Of a DNA stretch of 64,000 nt, positions 29,201 through 38,903 are shown piece by piece (positions within the stretch are counted from its first letter, which is position 1; each line of letters begins with the position of its first letter). Made by a program: the position numbers and the translations under genes. Under the pieces are notes generated by a model, which saw only the letters and a list, made by a program, of their open reading frames with translations, ran no database searches and was not told where the DNA came from. The stretch lies in assembly GCA_945875635.1 (NCBI GenBank), contig CAMCLD010000004.1, positions 58,976 through 122,975 of the forward strand, given 5' to 3'. The DNA comes from an uncultured Prevotella sp. Its GTDB lineage: Bacteria > Bacteroidota > Bacteroidia > Bacteroidales > Bacteroidaceae.

Positions 29201-30007
29201 ATGGCAAAGAAAGTTTTGTTTGTAAACCAGGAGATTACTCCTTATCTCCCAGAGTCCAAAATGTCTGTAATGGGAAGCATGATGCCACATAAGATGCAGG
29301 ATGCAGGATATGAAATTCGTACATTCATGCCAAAATGGGGAGTCATCAACGAACGTCGAGGTCAGCTTCATGAAGTAATCCGCCTATCAGGTATGAACCT
29401 GATAATCGACGACACAGACCATCCTCTTATTATTAAGGTGGCATCTATTCCACAGTCCCGCATTCAGGTTTACTTCATAGACAATGAGGATTATTTCCAG
29501 AAAAGGAACACTACCGTTGATGAATCTGGAGACGAATATTCAGACAATGGAGAAAGGGCTATTTTCTTTGCAAGAGGAGTGCTTGAGACTGTAAAGAAGC
29601 TCAGATGGACACCTGACGTGATACATTGTCAGGGATGGATGAGTGCCGTATTACCTTTCTATGCCAAGACGGCTTACAAGGATGAGCCCCAGTTTGCTAA
29701 TGCAAAAATCGTAAGCTCGTTTTTTGAAGACCAGCCAAAAGGTAGTTTAGGTAACAATATAAGGAACAGCCTTGTTTTCAGAGATGCCAGCAGTGAGAAA
29801 TTGGAGAAGTACGATGAGGCATTCGACTATCTTGAACTTGGTAAGTTGGCAATTGACTATTCTGATGCCATTGTTGCAACAGGCGAAAACATAGATGAAA
29901 AACTCATGGATTATGCTAAGAGTACAGGCAAGCCAATAATGGCGCATCCTGAAGAAGAGCAGATTCAAGATAAATACATGCAATTATATAATTCCCTTAC
30001 TGAGTAA
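29201..30007 (+). CDS. glycogen/starch synthase N-terminal (GT5) domain protein
   Basis: A 268-residue protein equal to only the first Rossmann half of a GT5 glycogen synthase. It begins MAKKVLFVNQEITPYLPESK, where full enzymes have the ADP-glucose-binding KxGGL motif in this region; here the residues are PESKMSVMG, so the usual motif is altered. VIHCQGWMSAVLP corresponds to the DWH/QGW block. The C-terminal GT-B half carrying the catalytic ExxxGxxxxEA motif is absent, and the ORF ends cleanly. It is probably a conserved non-catalytic relative rather than a broken gene, because the same panC / short GT5 / DUF4270 order is familiar in Bacteroides. Function unknown. Confidence 0.8.
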   Translation: MAKKVLFVNQEITPYLPESKMSVMGSMMPHKMQDAGYEIRTFMPKWGVINERRGQLHEVIRLSGMNLIIDDTDHPLIIKVASIPQSRIQVYFIDNEDYFQKRNTTVDESGDEYSDNGERAIFFARGVLETVKKLRWTPDVIHCQGWMSAVLPFYAKTAYKDEPQFANAKIVSSFFEDQPKGSLGNNIRNSLVFRDASSEKLEKYDEAFDYLELGKLAIDYSDAIVATGENIDEKLMDYAKSTGKPIMAHPEEEQIQDKYMQLYNSLTE

Positions 30008-30048
30008 GACCATTAGATTAATGTAAGGATAACATAATAAAATAAGAT

Positions 30049-31485
30049 ATGAAATTCAATATAATAGCTGCTATTATGCTTTTTGGAGTGGTTTCATTCA
30101 TGTCCTGCGATGACACCACAGACTCCATTGGCTCTTCATTAACAGATATTGTGGATAAGCTCGACGTTGAAGCCGATACATTCACCATACAGTCACGCAC
30201 CATTGAGTCCGGACCTGTTATTGCCCGCAACATAATGGGTTATCTTGGAAGAGTGAAAGACCCTGAGACAGGCTGTATCATAAATGGTGACTTCATGATG
30301 CAGTTCAATGTCCTTGAAGGATTTGCGATGCCAGACATAGACAGCATAATGAGCCGCAAGGATGGTCAGATAATAGCTGACTCTTGCGAGATTAGGCTAT
30401 ATTACAGTACTTTTTATGGTGACTCTCTAAGCCAGATGAAACTTACAGCCTACGAAATGGGCACCCCCATGAAAGAAGGCGTGGCTTACCTTTCCAACTT
30501 TGACCCTCTCAAAGAGAATCTTGTAAGAACCGACGGCATAAGGCAAAATCGCAGCTATACGCTAACGGACCTCTCTGAAAGTGACAGCGTCAGGAACAAT
30601 TCTGACTATACTCCCAACATCTGTATCAAGCTAAATGGAGAATATACAGACAAGGATGGAGTAAAGTACAATAACTATGGTACCTATCTGATGCGTAAGT
30701 ATTATGAAAATCCTGAAAACTTCAGAGATTCATATAAGTTCGTTCACAATGTCATACCTGGCTTTTTCGTCAAGATGACAAATGGTCTTGGCTCAATGGC
30801 ATATATTGATGCCACACAGTTGCACATTTATTTCAGATGCATGTCAAACGACAGCATAATAAAAGCGTCAACATCATTCACGGGCACAGAAGAGGTACTT
30901 CAAACCACAACCATCACAAACGATACAGAAAGACTGAAGGAACTTGCGAAGGAAACAAACTGCACTTATCTTAAAACACCGGCTGGACTATTCACGGAGC
31001 TTACAATACCTGTTGAAGAGATAATGTTTGGACATGAGAATGACACCATCAACAGTGCAAAAACTATTATTAGCAGGATTAACAACACTGTTGACAGCGA
31101 ATACAGTCTTGACATCCCGAAATATACTCTCATGCTGCCATCTGACAGTCTGACGACATTCTTTGCCAACAATCGTCTGGCAGACAACAAGACAAGCTTC
31201 ATATCTACATACAGCAGTACGACCAATGCTTATAGCTTTGGCAACATAAGCAACCTCATTAATCACATGTACCGTATGAAGAAAAATGGAAAGGCAAGTG
31301 AGAATTGGAACAAGGTAGTTCTTGTACCTGTTGACATGCAGACATCATCCAGCAGCTCGACCACAGCAATTACAAAGATTTCACATAACATGTCTATGAG
31401 CAGCACGCGCCTTGTAGGTGGTCCTGACAATCCTTACAGCCCATTAACGATTAGCGTAATATATAGCAAGTTCAATGGCAGATAA
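30049..31485 (+). CDS. DUF4270 family lipoprotein
   Basis: A 478-residue exported lipoprotein: signal ending SFMSC (Cys20) followed by DDTTDSIG, which favours surface exposure in Bacteroidetes. The body is beta-rich with scattered conserved Asp/Ser. It matches the DUF4270 family, common in Bacteroidales next to the half glycogen synthase. No enzymatic motif. It lies 41 nt downstream of that gene, and its last codons overlap a 45-codon gene, so the three are probably one transcript. Role unknown. Confidence 0.85.
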   Translation: MKFNIIAAIMLFGVVSFMSCDDTTDSIGSSLTDIVDKLDVEADTFTIQSRTIESGPVIARNIMGYLGRVKDPETGCIINGDFMMQFNVLEGFAMPDIDSIMSRKDGQIIADSCEIRLYYSTFYGDSLSQMKLTAYEMGTPMKEGVAYLSNFDPLKENLVRTDGIRQNRSYTLTDLSESDSVRNNSDYTPNICIKLNGEYTDKDGVKYNNYGTYLMRKYYENPENFRDSYKFVHNVIPGFFVKMTNGLGSMAYIDATQLHIYFRCMSNDSIIKASTSFTGTEEVLQTTTITNDTERLKELAKETNCTYLKTPAGLFTELTIPVEEIMFGHENDTINSAKTIISRINNTVDSEYSLDIPKYTLMLPSDSLTTFFANNRLADNKTSFISTYSSTTNAYSFGNISNLINHMYRMKKNGKASENWNKVVLVPVDMQTSSSSSTTAITKISHNMSMSSTRLVGGPDNPYSPLTISVIYSKFNGR

Positions 31486-31612
31486 CTATCTTGAGAGACA
31501 CAGAGAAGAATACGAGGAGAAAAAGGCAAGGTGGATGCTAAGGAAGAATAAAATTGCAAACAAGAAATACAGATGCCTTGCCATAGAAAAACCCGATGAT
31601 GAATCTCTCTAA
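31475..31612 (+). CDS. small highly charged protein overlapping the DUF4270 gene
   Basis: A 45-residue ORF starting at an ATG inside the last codons of the DUF4270 gene (11-nt overlap), which argues for translational coupling. The product begins MADNYLERHREEYEEKKARW and is dominated by Lys, Arg and Glu, likely one amphipathic helix. Small proteins of this type, beginning (M)x(D)xYLExxxE, recur downstream of DUF4270-type genes in Bacteroidales as I remember them. Function unknown. Real coding is supported by start position, overlap and helix-like composition. Confidence 0.6.
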   Translation: MADNYLERHREEYEEKKARWMLRKNKIANKKYRCLAIEKPDDESL

Positions 31613-31761
31613 ATGGATGCAGACATTCATTCCTTATACTACCAGAACGCATATTACTAAAAATTGGCATATATTTTGCACCTTTATAAAAATGAGGATA
31701 TGCCTTAATAAAGACCCTATAAGCAAATATCCTCTGGTAGTAGGTAATCGTAGTCTAATTT

Positions 31762-31798
31762 ATGACTTATTTGTCAAATACAATGACTGATATGTCAT
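31762..31798. promoter_or_regulatory. tandem ATGAC-N6-GTCA operator-like sites before clpC
   Basis: ATGAC-N6-GTCAA (31762-31777) and ATGAC-N6-GTCAT (31783-31798) are 21 bp apart, two helical turns, and lie 25 nt before the clpC start. The spacing suggests a dimeric regulator binding on one DNA face. Confidence 0.5.
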
Positions 31799-31822
31799 TT
31801 TAAAGAATGCAGGAAACAAAAT

Positions 31823-34363
31823 ATGAATATGTTCTCAAAAAAAGTATCTGAAATCATATCATTCAGCAAAGAAGAAGCAGAAAGACTGAATAGTCCAAAT
31901 CTCACACCAGAGCATTTGCTGCTTGGAATACTAAGAGACAAGGATAACTCGGTAAAGTCCATGATGAAATCCCTCAATATGAATATCGACCTTATTAAAT
32001 ATGACCTTGAGGAAAGCCTAAGGAAGTCAACAGTCAGCAATACAGGCAAGACTGTAGATATGGTAATGAGTGACGAAACCAGCAATATTCTCCGAAGGGC
32101 AGTTCTTGAGGCAAGAGGCAGTCACAAGGCTATCGTTGATACGAGCCACCTTTTCCTTGCCATTTTACATGACTTTGAAGGTAACAATGCAAAGAGCATC
32201 CTTGAGGCAAATGACATCAACTATGATACTGCATTACGACTCCTCAGCCAGCAAACGAGTCCAAGCTATGATGGAATTGGTATGACTGAAGATGAGGACG
32301 AGGATGATATGACAATAGGAAAGAATGGAAGCGGACAAGGTACGATGCGTCAGAAAAGAGTTGAAAATGGCAAGAAGAAATCATCAACTCCCGTTATTGA
32401 CAATTTCAGTATAGACATCACCGATGCAGCCAGAAATGGAAAACTCGACCCCATCGTGGGAAGGGAGAAAGAAATACTCAGAGTCTGCGAGATATTAGGA
32501 AGGAGAAAGAAAAACAATCCAATACTCATAGGCGAACCAGGTGTTGGAAAAAGCGCAATCGTTGAGGGACTTGCACAAATGATAGTACAGCGGCAAACCT
32601 CCCCTGCCCTTTTCAACAAACGTATTGTTAACCTTGACCTTACATCTGTTGTTGCAGGTACAAAATATCGTGGACAATTCGAGGAACGCCTAAGGGCAAT
32701 AATGCAGGAATTGGAACAAGACCCAAATATTATTGTCTTCATTGACGAGATACACACTATCGTTGGGGCTGGTTCAACACCCGGTTCCATGGATGCTGCG
32801 AACATCCTAAAACCCGCACTCGCAAGAGGTGCCATACAGTGCATTGGTGCAACTACACTCGATGAATACCGTAACAGTATTGAGAAAGACGGTGCACTTG
32901 AGAGACGTTTCCAAAAAATCATCATTGACCAGCCAACAAGTGAGGAGACGTTGCAGATTATTAATAATATTAAGGAGCGTTACGAGGAACATCATCATGT
33001 AACATATACTGATGATGCACTGCAAGCATGTGTAAACCTAACGGAACAATACATCTCAAGTCGCTGCTTTCCCGACAAGGCAATAGATGCCCTTGACGAA
33101 ACAGGTTCAAAGATTCATCTAAGGAATGTGGTCGTTCCGCCAGAGATTGTCGAACTTGGCAAGCAGCTTGAGAAAGCCAAAGAGGACAAGGAGAAAGCTG
33201 TGGCAGAACAGAACTTTGAGCAAGCAGCAGCATTCAGAGATTTACAAACACTCCTTGAGAGAAAGATTGAGGAAGCCAATGCAAGATGGAATAACGATGA
33301 GACTACCGAGCGTTCATTAGTGACATTCGACGACGTTGCTGAGGTCGTGTCAGTGATGTCCGGAGTTCCATTAAAGAGATTGCAGGAGTCGGAAAACAGC
33401 CGTCTTCGCTCCATGGATGACGAACTGAAGAAATATGTCGTAGCCCAGGATAATGCCATAGACACACTGACAAAAGCCATCAAGCGCAATCGCATAGGAC
33501 TTCGTTCCAGAAATCATCCTATAGGAGCCTTTATGTTCCTTGGTCCGACAGGTGTAGGAAAGACTTACCTTGCAAAGAAACTTGCAGAACTGGTATTTGG
33601 TTCTAAGGAATCCTTAATCAGGATAGACATGAGCGAATATCATGAAAGTTTCAATTCGTCAAGACTCATAGGTGCTCCTCCGGGATATGTTGGATATGAG
33701 CAGGGTGGACAGCTGACAGAAAGAGTGAGACGTCATCCATACTCAGTAGTCTTGCTTGACGAGATTGAAAAAGCTCATGGAAACATATTCAACCTGCTTC
33801 TCCAAGTACTTGACGAAGGAAGGCTGACAGACGGAAACGGACGGTCAGTTGACTTTAGGAACACCATTATCATAATGACTTCAAACACTGGCACACGCCA
33901 GTTAAAGGACTTTGGCAGGGGAATAGGCTTCAATGCCGGAAATGCTACAGCATTGTCCAATGATGACAAAGACAAGGAATATGCAAGAGGAATTATCAGA
34001 AAAAGCCTCAGTAAACAGTTTTCTCCGGAATTCCTGAACAGGCTTGACGAAATAATAACCTTCGACCAGCTTGATGTCGATGCTATCAAGAGTATTATAG
34101 ACATTGAGCTTGTAGATCTTTACAACCGTGTCCATGACCTTGGCTTCAAGATTGAGATTACTGACAAAGCCAAAGAGTTTGTAGCATTGAAGGGATATGA
34201 CATCCAATTTGGTGCAAGACCTCTTAAAAGAGCTATACAGACGTACATTGAGGATGGTATATGCGAACTCATCCTGAACAATGGAGCGAAAAGTGGAGAG
34301 ACTATTCTCATTGACAAGGAATCAGACAGTGGAAAGCTGTCATTCAATGTCAAACAAGAATAA
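31823..34363 (+). CDS. clpC: Clp protease ATP-binding subunit ClpC
   Basis: An 846-residue HSP100 AAA+ unfoldase. An N-terminal double Clp-N repeat (about 1-145, including LTPEHLLLGIL) recruits substrates. The first ATPase has Walker A GEPGVGKS at 237-244. A UVR-like coiled segment (about 455-490, AVAEQNFEQAAAFRDLQ) marks ClpC rather than ClpA or ClpB. The second ATPase has GPTGVGKT at 574-581 and ends in the D2 small domain. It feeds substrates to ClpP. The start could also be the ATG two codons later. The tandem inverted sites just upstream may mediate stress control. Confidence 0.93.
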   Translation: MNMFSKKVSEIISFSKEEAERLNSPNLTPEHLLLGILRDKDNSVKSMMKSLNMNIDLIKYDLEESLRKSTVSNTGKTVDMVMSDETSNILRRAVLEARGSHKAIVDTSHLFLAILHDFEGNNAKSILEANDINYDTALRLLSQQTSPSYDGIGMTEDEDEDDMTIGKNGSGQGTMRQKRVENGKKKSSTPVIDNFSIDITDAARNGKLDPIVGREKEILRVCEILGRRKKNNPILIGEPGVGKSAIVEGLAQMIVQRQTSPALFNKRIVNLDLTSVVAGTKYRGQFEERLRAIMQELEQDPNIIVFIDEIHTIVGAGSTPGSMDAANILKPALARGAIQCIGATTLDEYRNSIEKDGALERRFQKIIIDQPTSEETLQIINNIKERYEEHHHVTYTDDALQACVNLTEQYISSRCFPDKAIDALDETGSKIHLRNVVVPPEIVELGKQLEKAKEDKEKAVAEQNFEQAAAFRDLQTLLERKIEEANARWNNDETTERSLVTFDDVAEVVSVMSGVPLKRLQESENSRLRSMDDELKKYVVAQDNAIDTLTKAIKRNRIGLRSRNHPIGAFMFLGPTGVGKTYLAKKLAELVFGSKESLIRIDMSEYHESFNSSRLIGAPPGYVGYEQGGQLTERVRRHPYSVVLLDEIEKAHGNIFNLLLQVLDEGRLTDGNGRSVDFRNTIIIMTSNTGTRQLKDFGRGIGFNAGNATALSNDDKDKEYARGIIRKSLSKQFSPEFLNRLDEIITFDQLDVDAIKSIIDIELVDLYNRVHDLGFKIEITDKAKEFVALKGYDIQFGARPLKRAIQTYIEDGICELILNNGAKSGETILIDKESDSGKLSFNVKQE

Positions 34364-34396
34364 CAGCATCCTACATACCAACAAAGTTAGACTACA

Positions 34397-36352
34397 ATGA
34401 TTTCAATAGACAACCTAAAAGTAGAATTCGGAATCAAGCCCTTGTTCAGCGATGTAAGCTTCGTCGTAAACGACCGCGACAAGATTGCCCTCGTTGGCAA
34501 GAATGGTGCTGGAAAATCAACGATGCTTAAAATACTTTGTGGCTTGCAAAAGCCGACATCAGGAACCGTCAGCATCCCTAACGAAACCACAATTGGTTAT
34601 CTACCACAAGTCATGGTCTTACAGGACAACACAACAGTCAAAGAAGAGACACGCAAAGCTTTCTCAGGAAACATCCGCATGAAGGAGCGCATCGCCCAAA
34701 TGGAAAAAGAAATTGGCGAACGCACAGACTACGACAGTGACAGCTATATGGAACTTGTGCAGAAATACAGCACGGAACATGAGCGTTTCCTGATGATGGG
34801 TGGTGCAAATTATGAGGCGGAAATAGAACGCACGCTGACTGGACTTGGCTTTGCACGTTCTGACTTTGACCGACCTACAAGCGAATTCAGTGGCGGATGG
34901 CGTATGAGGATTGAATTGGCGAAGATACTGTTGCAATCTCCTGACGTATTATTGCTTGATGAGCCTACGAACCACCTCGACATTGAGAGTATTCAATGGC
35001 TTGAGAATTTCCTGAGCCAGTCTGCCAAAGCCGTTATTCTTGTTAGTCACGACAGAGCATTCATAAACCACGTTACAAACCGTACTCTTGAGATTAGTTG
35101 TGGAAAGGTTGTTGACTATAAAGTTTGCTACAACGAATATATAACCCTGCGAAAAGAAAGACGCGAACAGCAACTAAGGGCTTACGAGAACCAACAAAAG
35201 GAAATAGCTGACATAAAGGACTTTATAGAGCGTTTCAGATATAAGCCTACAAAAGCAATACAAGTACAGAGTCGCATCAAACAATTGGAAAAGATTGTTC
35301 CAATTGAAATTGACGAGATTGACAATAGTGCCATGCGTCTCAAATTCCCTAATTGCATCCGCAGCGGTGATTATCCAATAATATGCGATGACGTAAGAAA
35401 AGATTATGACAAGCATACTGTTTTTGAAATGGTCACTCTTACAATAAAACGAGGGGAAAAAGTCGCTTTCGTGGGAAAGAACGGAGAAGGAAAGTCAACA
35501 CTCGTAAAATGTATTATGGGTGAAATTCCATTCGATGGTTCCCTGAAAATTGCACATAATGTTCAGATAGGATATTTTGCACAGAATCAGGCACAGCTCC
35601 TCGATGAGAATCTTACCGTTTTTGAAACTATTGACCGTGTTGCACGTGGTGACATCCGTCTGCGTATCAACGATATTCTTGGAGCTTTCATGTTTGGTGG
35701 TGAGGCTTCCGAGAAAAAAGTTAAGGTGCTAAGCGGAGGCGAACGTAGTCGTCTTGCCATGATAAGGCTTCTGCTGGAGCCCGTCAATCTTCTCATACTT
35801 GACGAACCTACAAACCATCTTGACATGCAATCGAAGGATGTTCTCAAGGAAGCTATTAAGGCTTTTGACGGAACAGCTATCATCGTCAGCCACGACAGAG
35901 ATTTCCTTGATGGACTTGTCGATAAAGTTTATGAGTTTAGCAATGCAAGGGTTAAGGAACATCTCGGGGGTATTTATGATTTCCTGCGCCACCATGAGGT
36001 TGACTCAATAGACCAGTTGTTCATACCCAACCAAAAGAATAAGGAACAGACCGCTACTGACAAGGCAAAGAATAAAGACCATGACAATGAGTCTGGCATT
36101 AGTTATCAGGAGAGGAAAGAAATACAGAAACGAATCAGAAAAGCAGAAAGGGATGTTGAAGGATGTGAGGCAAAGATAGAAGCCATGGAAAAGCGACTAA
36201 AGGAACTTGACGGTCTTCTATGTGAAGTTGAACATGCCTGTGACATGGAACTTATAACGGAATATACATCCACTAAAAAGGCTCTTGATGAAGAAAATGC
36301 TAAATGGATGACACTCTCGGAGAGTCTTGAGAAGATAAAGGCAATGTTATGA
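34397..36352 (+). CDS. ABC-F family ATPase (ribosome-associated)
   Basis: A 651-residue soluble protein with two ABC cassettes and no membrane domain. First cassette: Walker A GKNGAGKS at 34-41 and signature FSGGWRMR. Second: GKNGEGKS and signature LSGGERSR. A linker between them (about 240-310, RKERREQQLRAYENQQKE) corresponds to the arm/P-site tRNA interaction motif. A C-terminal charged coiled coil (about 545-651) follows. ABC-F proteins act on the translating ribosome (EttA, Uup) or protect it from antibiotics; the subgroup cannot be fixed by eye, but the C-terminal coil resembles Uup. It starts 33 nt after clpC. Confidence 0.9.
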   Translation: MISIDNLKVEFGIKPLFSDVSFVVNDRDKIALVGKNGAGKSTMLKILCGLQKPTSGTVSIPNETTIGYLPQVMVLQDNTTVKEETRKAFSGNIRMKERIAQMEKEIGERTDYDSDSYMELVQKYSTEHERFLMMGGANYEAEIERTLTGLGFARSDFDRPTSEFSGGWRMRIELAKILLQSPDVLLLDEPTNHLDIESIQWLENFLSQSAKAVILVSHDRAFINHVTNRTLEISCGKVVDYKVCYNEYITLRKERREQQLRAYENQQKEIADIKDFIERFRYKPTKAIQVQSRIKQLEKIVPIEIDEIDNSAMRLKFPNCIRSGDYPIICDDVRKDYDKHTVFEMVTLTIKRGEKVAFVGKNGEGKSTLVKCIMGEIPFDGSLKIAHNVQIGYFAQNQAQLLDENLTVFETIDRVARGDIRLRINDILGAFMFGGEASEKKVKVLSGGERSRLAMIRLLLEPVNLLILDEPTNHLDMQSKDVLKEAIKAFDGTAIIVSHDRDFLDGLVDKVYEFSNARVKEHLGGIYDFLRHHEVDSIDQLFIPNQKNKEQTATDKAKNKDHDNESGISYQERKEIQKRIRKAERDVEGCEAKIEAMEKRLKELDGLLCEVEHACDMELITEYTSTKKALDEENAKWMTLSESLEKIKAML

Positions 36353-36413
36353 GGTGCTCCATTCAATGGAAAAGAGAAACGAGACATACGAAACTTAAAT
36401 AAATAATATAAAT

Positions 36414-38447
36414 ATGAGAATGAAACAGATTATTCCAATGGTTATGATTGCATCAACACCATTGGCTGGAACGGCACAGTCCCAGTCAGGAATCAAAACT
36501 GAAAATCTTGACACCAATGTCAAGCCTGCCAACGATTTCTACCAGTACTCTACTGGAGGATGGCAGAAACTAAACCCTCTTCCTGCAGCATATTCACGCT
36601 ATGGAAGCTTTGACGTTCTGCAAGAGGACAACAACAAGCGTATCAACAATCTTCTGTCTGACCTTCTGAAGAAGAATTTCAAAGAAGGAACAACAGAGCG
36701 TAAGCTTAGCGACCTCTACAAGATGGCAATGGACTCTGTGAGACGCAACGAAGATGGTGTGAAACCTGTATTGCCACTTCTCAACGAGATTGAGATTGCA
36801 CAATCCGTTGACGAACTTAGAAAAATCCAGCTCAAATACATAGTGTTCGGCTATGGCATTCCTATGTCTTACGGATTTGGAGCTGACGAGAAGAATGCCG
36901 GCATGAACATCCTAAGCATAAGCCAGGGAGGACTTACTCTTGGACAGAAAGAATATTATCTTGACAATGACAAGGCAACCAAAGACATAAGGAATGCCTT
37001 CAAGGAACATATATCCAGAATGTTCCAGCTTTTCGGCTTCAGCAAAGAGAAGGCTGACATGAAACGTGACGCAATAATCCGGTTCGAGACATCTGTTGCT
37101 CTCGTTTCCAAAAGCCAGACAGAACTGCGCGATGTAGAAGCTAACTATAATAAAATGACTCTTGCCCAGTTCAAGGATAATTATCCTAACATCAACCTTG
37201 AAGAGATGGCTGTTGCCGAAGGCATAGACACAGCATACATTCAGGAAATGGTTGTCGGACAGCCTGCGTTCCTCAGTGCCATCGACAAACTGACAAGCGT
37301 TCTTACAGCGGATGACATGAAAGCCATCATGCAATGGGATGCCATTATGTCATCAGCCAACTACCTTGACGACACTGTTCGCTCTGCAAACTTTGATTTC
37401 TTCGGCAAAGTAATGAGGGGACGCAAGGAGGACTTCCCTCTATGGAAAAGGTCAACGAGTCAGGTGGAAAACCAGATGGGTGAGGCTCTTGGAAAGATGT
37501 ATTGTGCAAAGTATTTCCCAGAGTCATCAAAGAAAAGAATGGAACTGCTCGTGAAAAACCTTCAGAAATCTCTTGGAGAAAGAATCATGGAGCAGGACTG
37601 GATGAGCGAGGAAACAAAGAAAGCAGCACTTGACAAGCTATCAACTTTCTATGTAAAGATAGGATATCCCAATACATGGAAAGACCTTACCTCACTCAAT
37701 ATCGATGCAGAAAAGTCATATTACGACAACATTCAGGAATGCCGTATCTTCTGGGACAAATATTATATTGAGAAGAATGCAGGAAAGCCTGTTGACAAAG
37801 ATGAATGGTTCATGAATCCTCAGACTGTGAATGCCTATTACAACCCAACTACCAACGAGATTTGCTTCCCGGCAGGCATACTGCAATATCCTTTCTTTGA
37901 CCCTAAGGCTGATGATGCTTTCAACTATGGTGCCATTGGTGTTGTAATAGGACATGAGATGACACATGGTTTTGACGACCAAGGACGCCATTACGACAAG
38001 AATGGAAACATGTGTGACTGGTGGACAGAGGAAGATGCAAAGAATTTCGAGGCTCGTTCAGGGATGTATGCAGACTTTTTCTCTTCCATAGAGGTACTTC
38101 CAGGTCTTAATGCCAATGGTAAGTTCACACTTGGTGAGAACTTAGCTGACCATGGAGGTCTTGAAGTTGCATATAATGCATATAAGAATGCTACATCTAA
38201 AAAATCTCTGAAATCAAAGGACGGACTGACAGCAGACCAGCGTTTCTTCCTTGCTTATGCAGGAGTTTGGGCTGCAAACATAACAGAGGAGGAAATTCGC
38301 GACAGGACAAAAAGCGACCCTCATTCTCTCGGCAGATGGAGAGTAAACGGTGCGTTACCACATATCGATGCCTGGTACTCTGCATTTAACGTTCAACCTA
38401 CTGACGAAATGTATATACCAAAGGAGAAGCGCTTAAAACTCTGGTAA
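36414..38447 (+). CDS. pepO: M13 family metallopeptidase (PepO-like)
   Basis: A 677-residue exported zinc endopeptidase of the neprilysin family. The signal peptide is at 1-21 (ends GTAQS); an alternative ATG two codons in is possible. The catalytic HEMTH is at residues 514-518, followed by the M13-specific ENLADHGG with its third zinc ligand Glu and the catalytic Asp, and a C-terminal CxxW-like ending reduced to KLW. The N-terminal domain includes the conserved DFYQYSTGGW. It degrades small peptides outside the cytoplasm. The gene is followed by a strong terminator. Confidence 0.94.
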   Translation: MRMKQIIPMVMIASTPLAGTAQSQSGIKTENLDTNVKPANDFYQYSTGGWQKLNPLPAAYSRYGSFDVLQEDNNKRINNLLSDLLKKNFKEGTTERKLSDLYKMAMDSVRRNEDGVKPVLPLLNEIEIAQSVDELRKIQLKYIVFGYGIPMSYGFGADEKNAGMNILSISQGGLTLGQKEYYLDNDKATKDIRNAFKEHISRMFQLFGFSKEKADMKRDAIIRFETSVALVSKSQTELRDVEANYNKMTLAQFKDNYPNINLEEMAVAEGIDTAYIQEMVVGQPAFLSAIDKLTSVLTADDMKAIMQWDAIMSSANYLDDTVRSANFDFFGKVMRGRKEDFPLWKRSTSQVENQMGEALGKMYCAKYFPESSKKRMELLVKNLQKSLGERIMEQDWMSEETKKAALDKLSTFYVKIGYPNTWKDLTSLNIDAEKSYYDNIQECRIFWDKYYIEKNAGKPVDKDEWFMNPQTVNAYYNPTTNEICFPAGILQYPFFDPKADDAFNYGAIGVVIGHEMTHGFDDQGRHYDKNGNMCDWWTEEDAKNFEARSGMYADFFSSIEVLPGLNANGKFTLGENLADHGGLEVAYNAYKNATSKKSLKSKDGLTADQRFFLAYAGVWAANITEEEIRDRTKSDPHSLGRWRVNGALPHIDAWYSAFNVQPTDEMYIPKEKRLKLW

Positions 38448-38473
38448 TATATCATGGCATACAATAATATACA

Positions 38474-38522
38474 ATATATGAAAATGGTCATCTGGTATTC
38501 CCTGATGACCATTTTCATATAT
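38474..38522 (+). terminator. long perfect hairpin terminator after pepO
   Basis: ATATATGAAAATGGTCATC (38474-38492) pairs over 19 bp without a mismatch with 38504-38522, around an 11-nt loop. Being A/T-edged, it could act in both directions. Confidence 0.8.
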
Positions 38523-38529
38523 ATAACTT

Positions 38530-38613
38530 TAGTTTCGCAAGTTAAAACTTGCTCAAAGTTGACAAGTCGTTTCTTCTTTAGTTGACAAGCTAACAAGTCA
38601 ACAAGTTGTTTCT
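38530..38613. repeat. AACTTG/GACAAGTT dispersed intergenic repeat, copy 2
   Basis: AGTTTCGCAAGTTAAAACTT and GCTCAAAGTTGACAAGT closely match 6658-6711, then run into further GTTGACAAG, TAACAAG and TCAACAAGTTG units. Non-coding, again directly after a gene 3' end. Confidence 0.6.
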
Positions 38614-38648
38614 TTTGTAGAATAATTAACAGAGCAATTGACTTCTAA

Positions 38649-38903
38649 TTATTTCGCACTTACTGTAGTTGAAGATGTTCCATAAGTCAAGGTATAGCTG
38701 TTTCCTGAAGTCAGACCTGGACATGTGATTACAAGCGAGCCACCAGAAGTGCTGCCTGGTCGATTTCCTCCTGGTCCAGCAAAAGGTGTGAACCCACCAG
38801 AAGAGGAACCAGAATATGTAGATGGCACTACAAATCCATAATCATAAGCATGGGCTTGTGTCATTCCAATTAAAGCAAGAATTAGCAAAAACAATCTTCT
38901 CAT
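38649..38903 (-). CDS. short secreted protein, possible remnant of a carbohydrate-binding-domain protein
   Basis: An 84-residue ORF with a clear signal peptide (RRLFLLILALIGMTQAHA, cleaved before YDYG). A Ser/Gly/Pro-rich low-complexity segment follows, then ITCPGLTSGNSYTLTYGTS. The final motif resembles the end of the carbohydrate-binding-domain (DUF4353-like) proteins of Prevotella, whose central beta domain is missing here. It may be an internally deleted descendant or a genuine small secreted protein. It marks the left margin of the accessory island. No partner gene is evident. Confidence 0.6.
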   Translation of the reverse strand: MRRLFLLILALIGMTQAHAYDYGFVVPSTYSGSSSGGFTPFAGPGGNRPGSTSGGSLVITCPGLTSGNSYTLTYGTSSTTVSAK

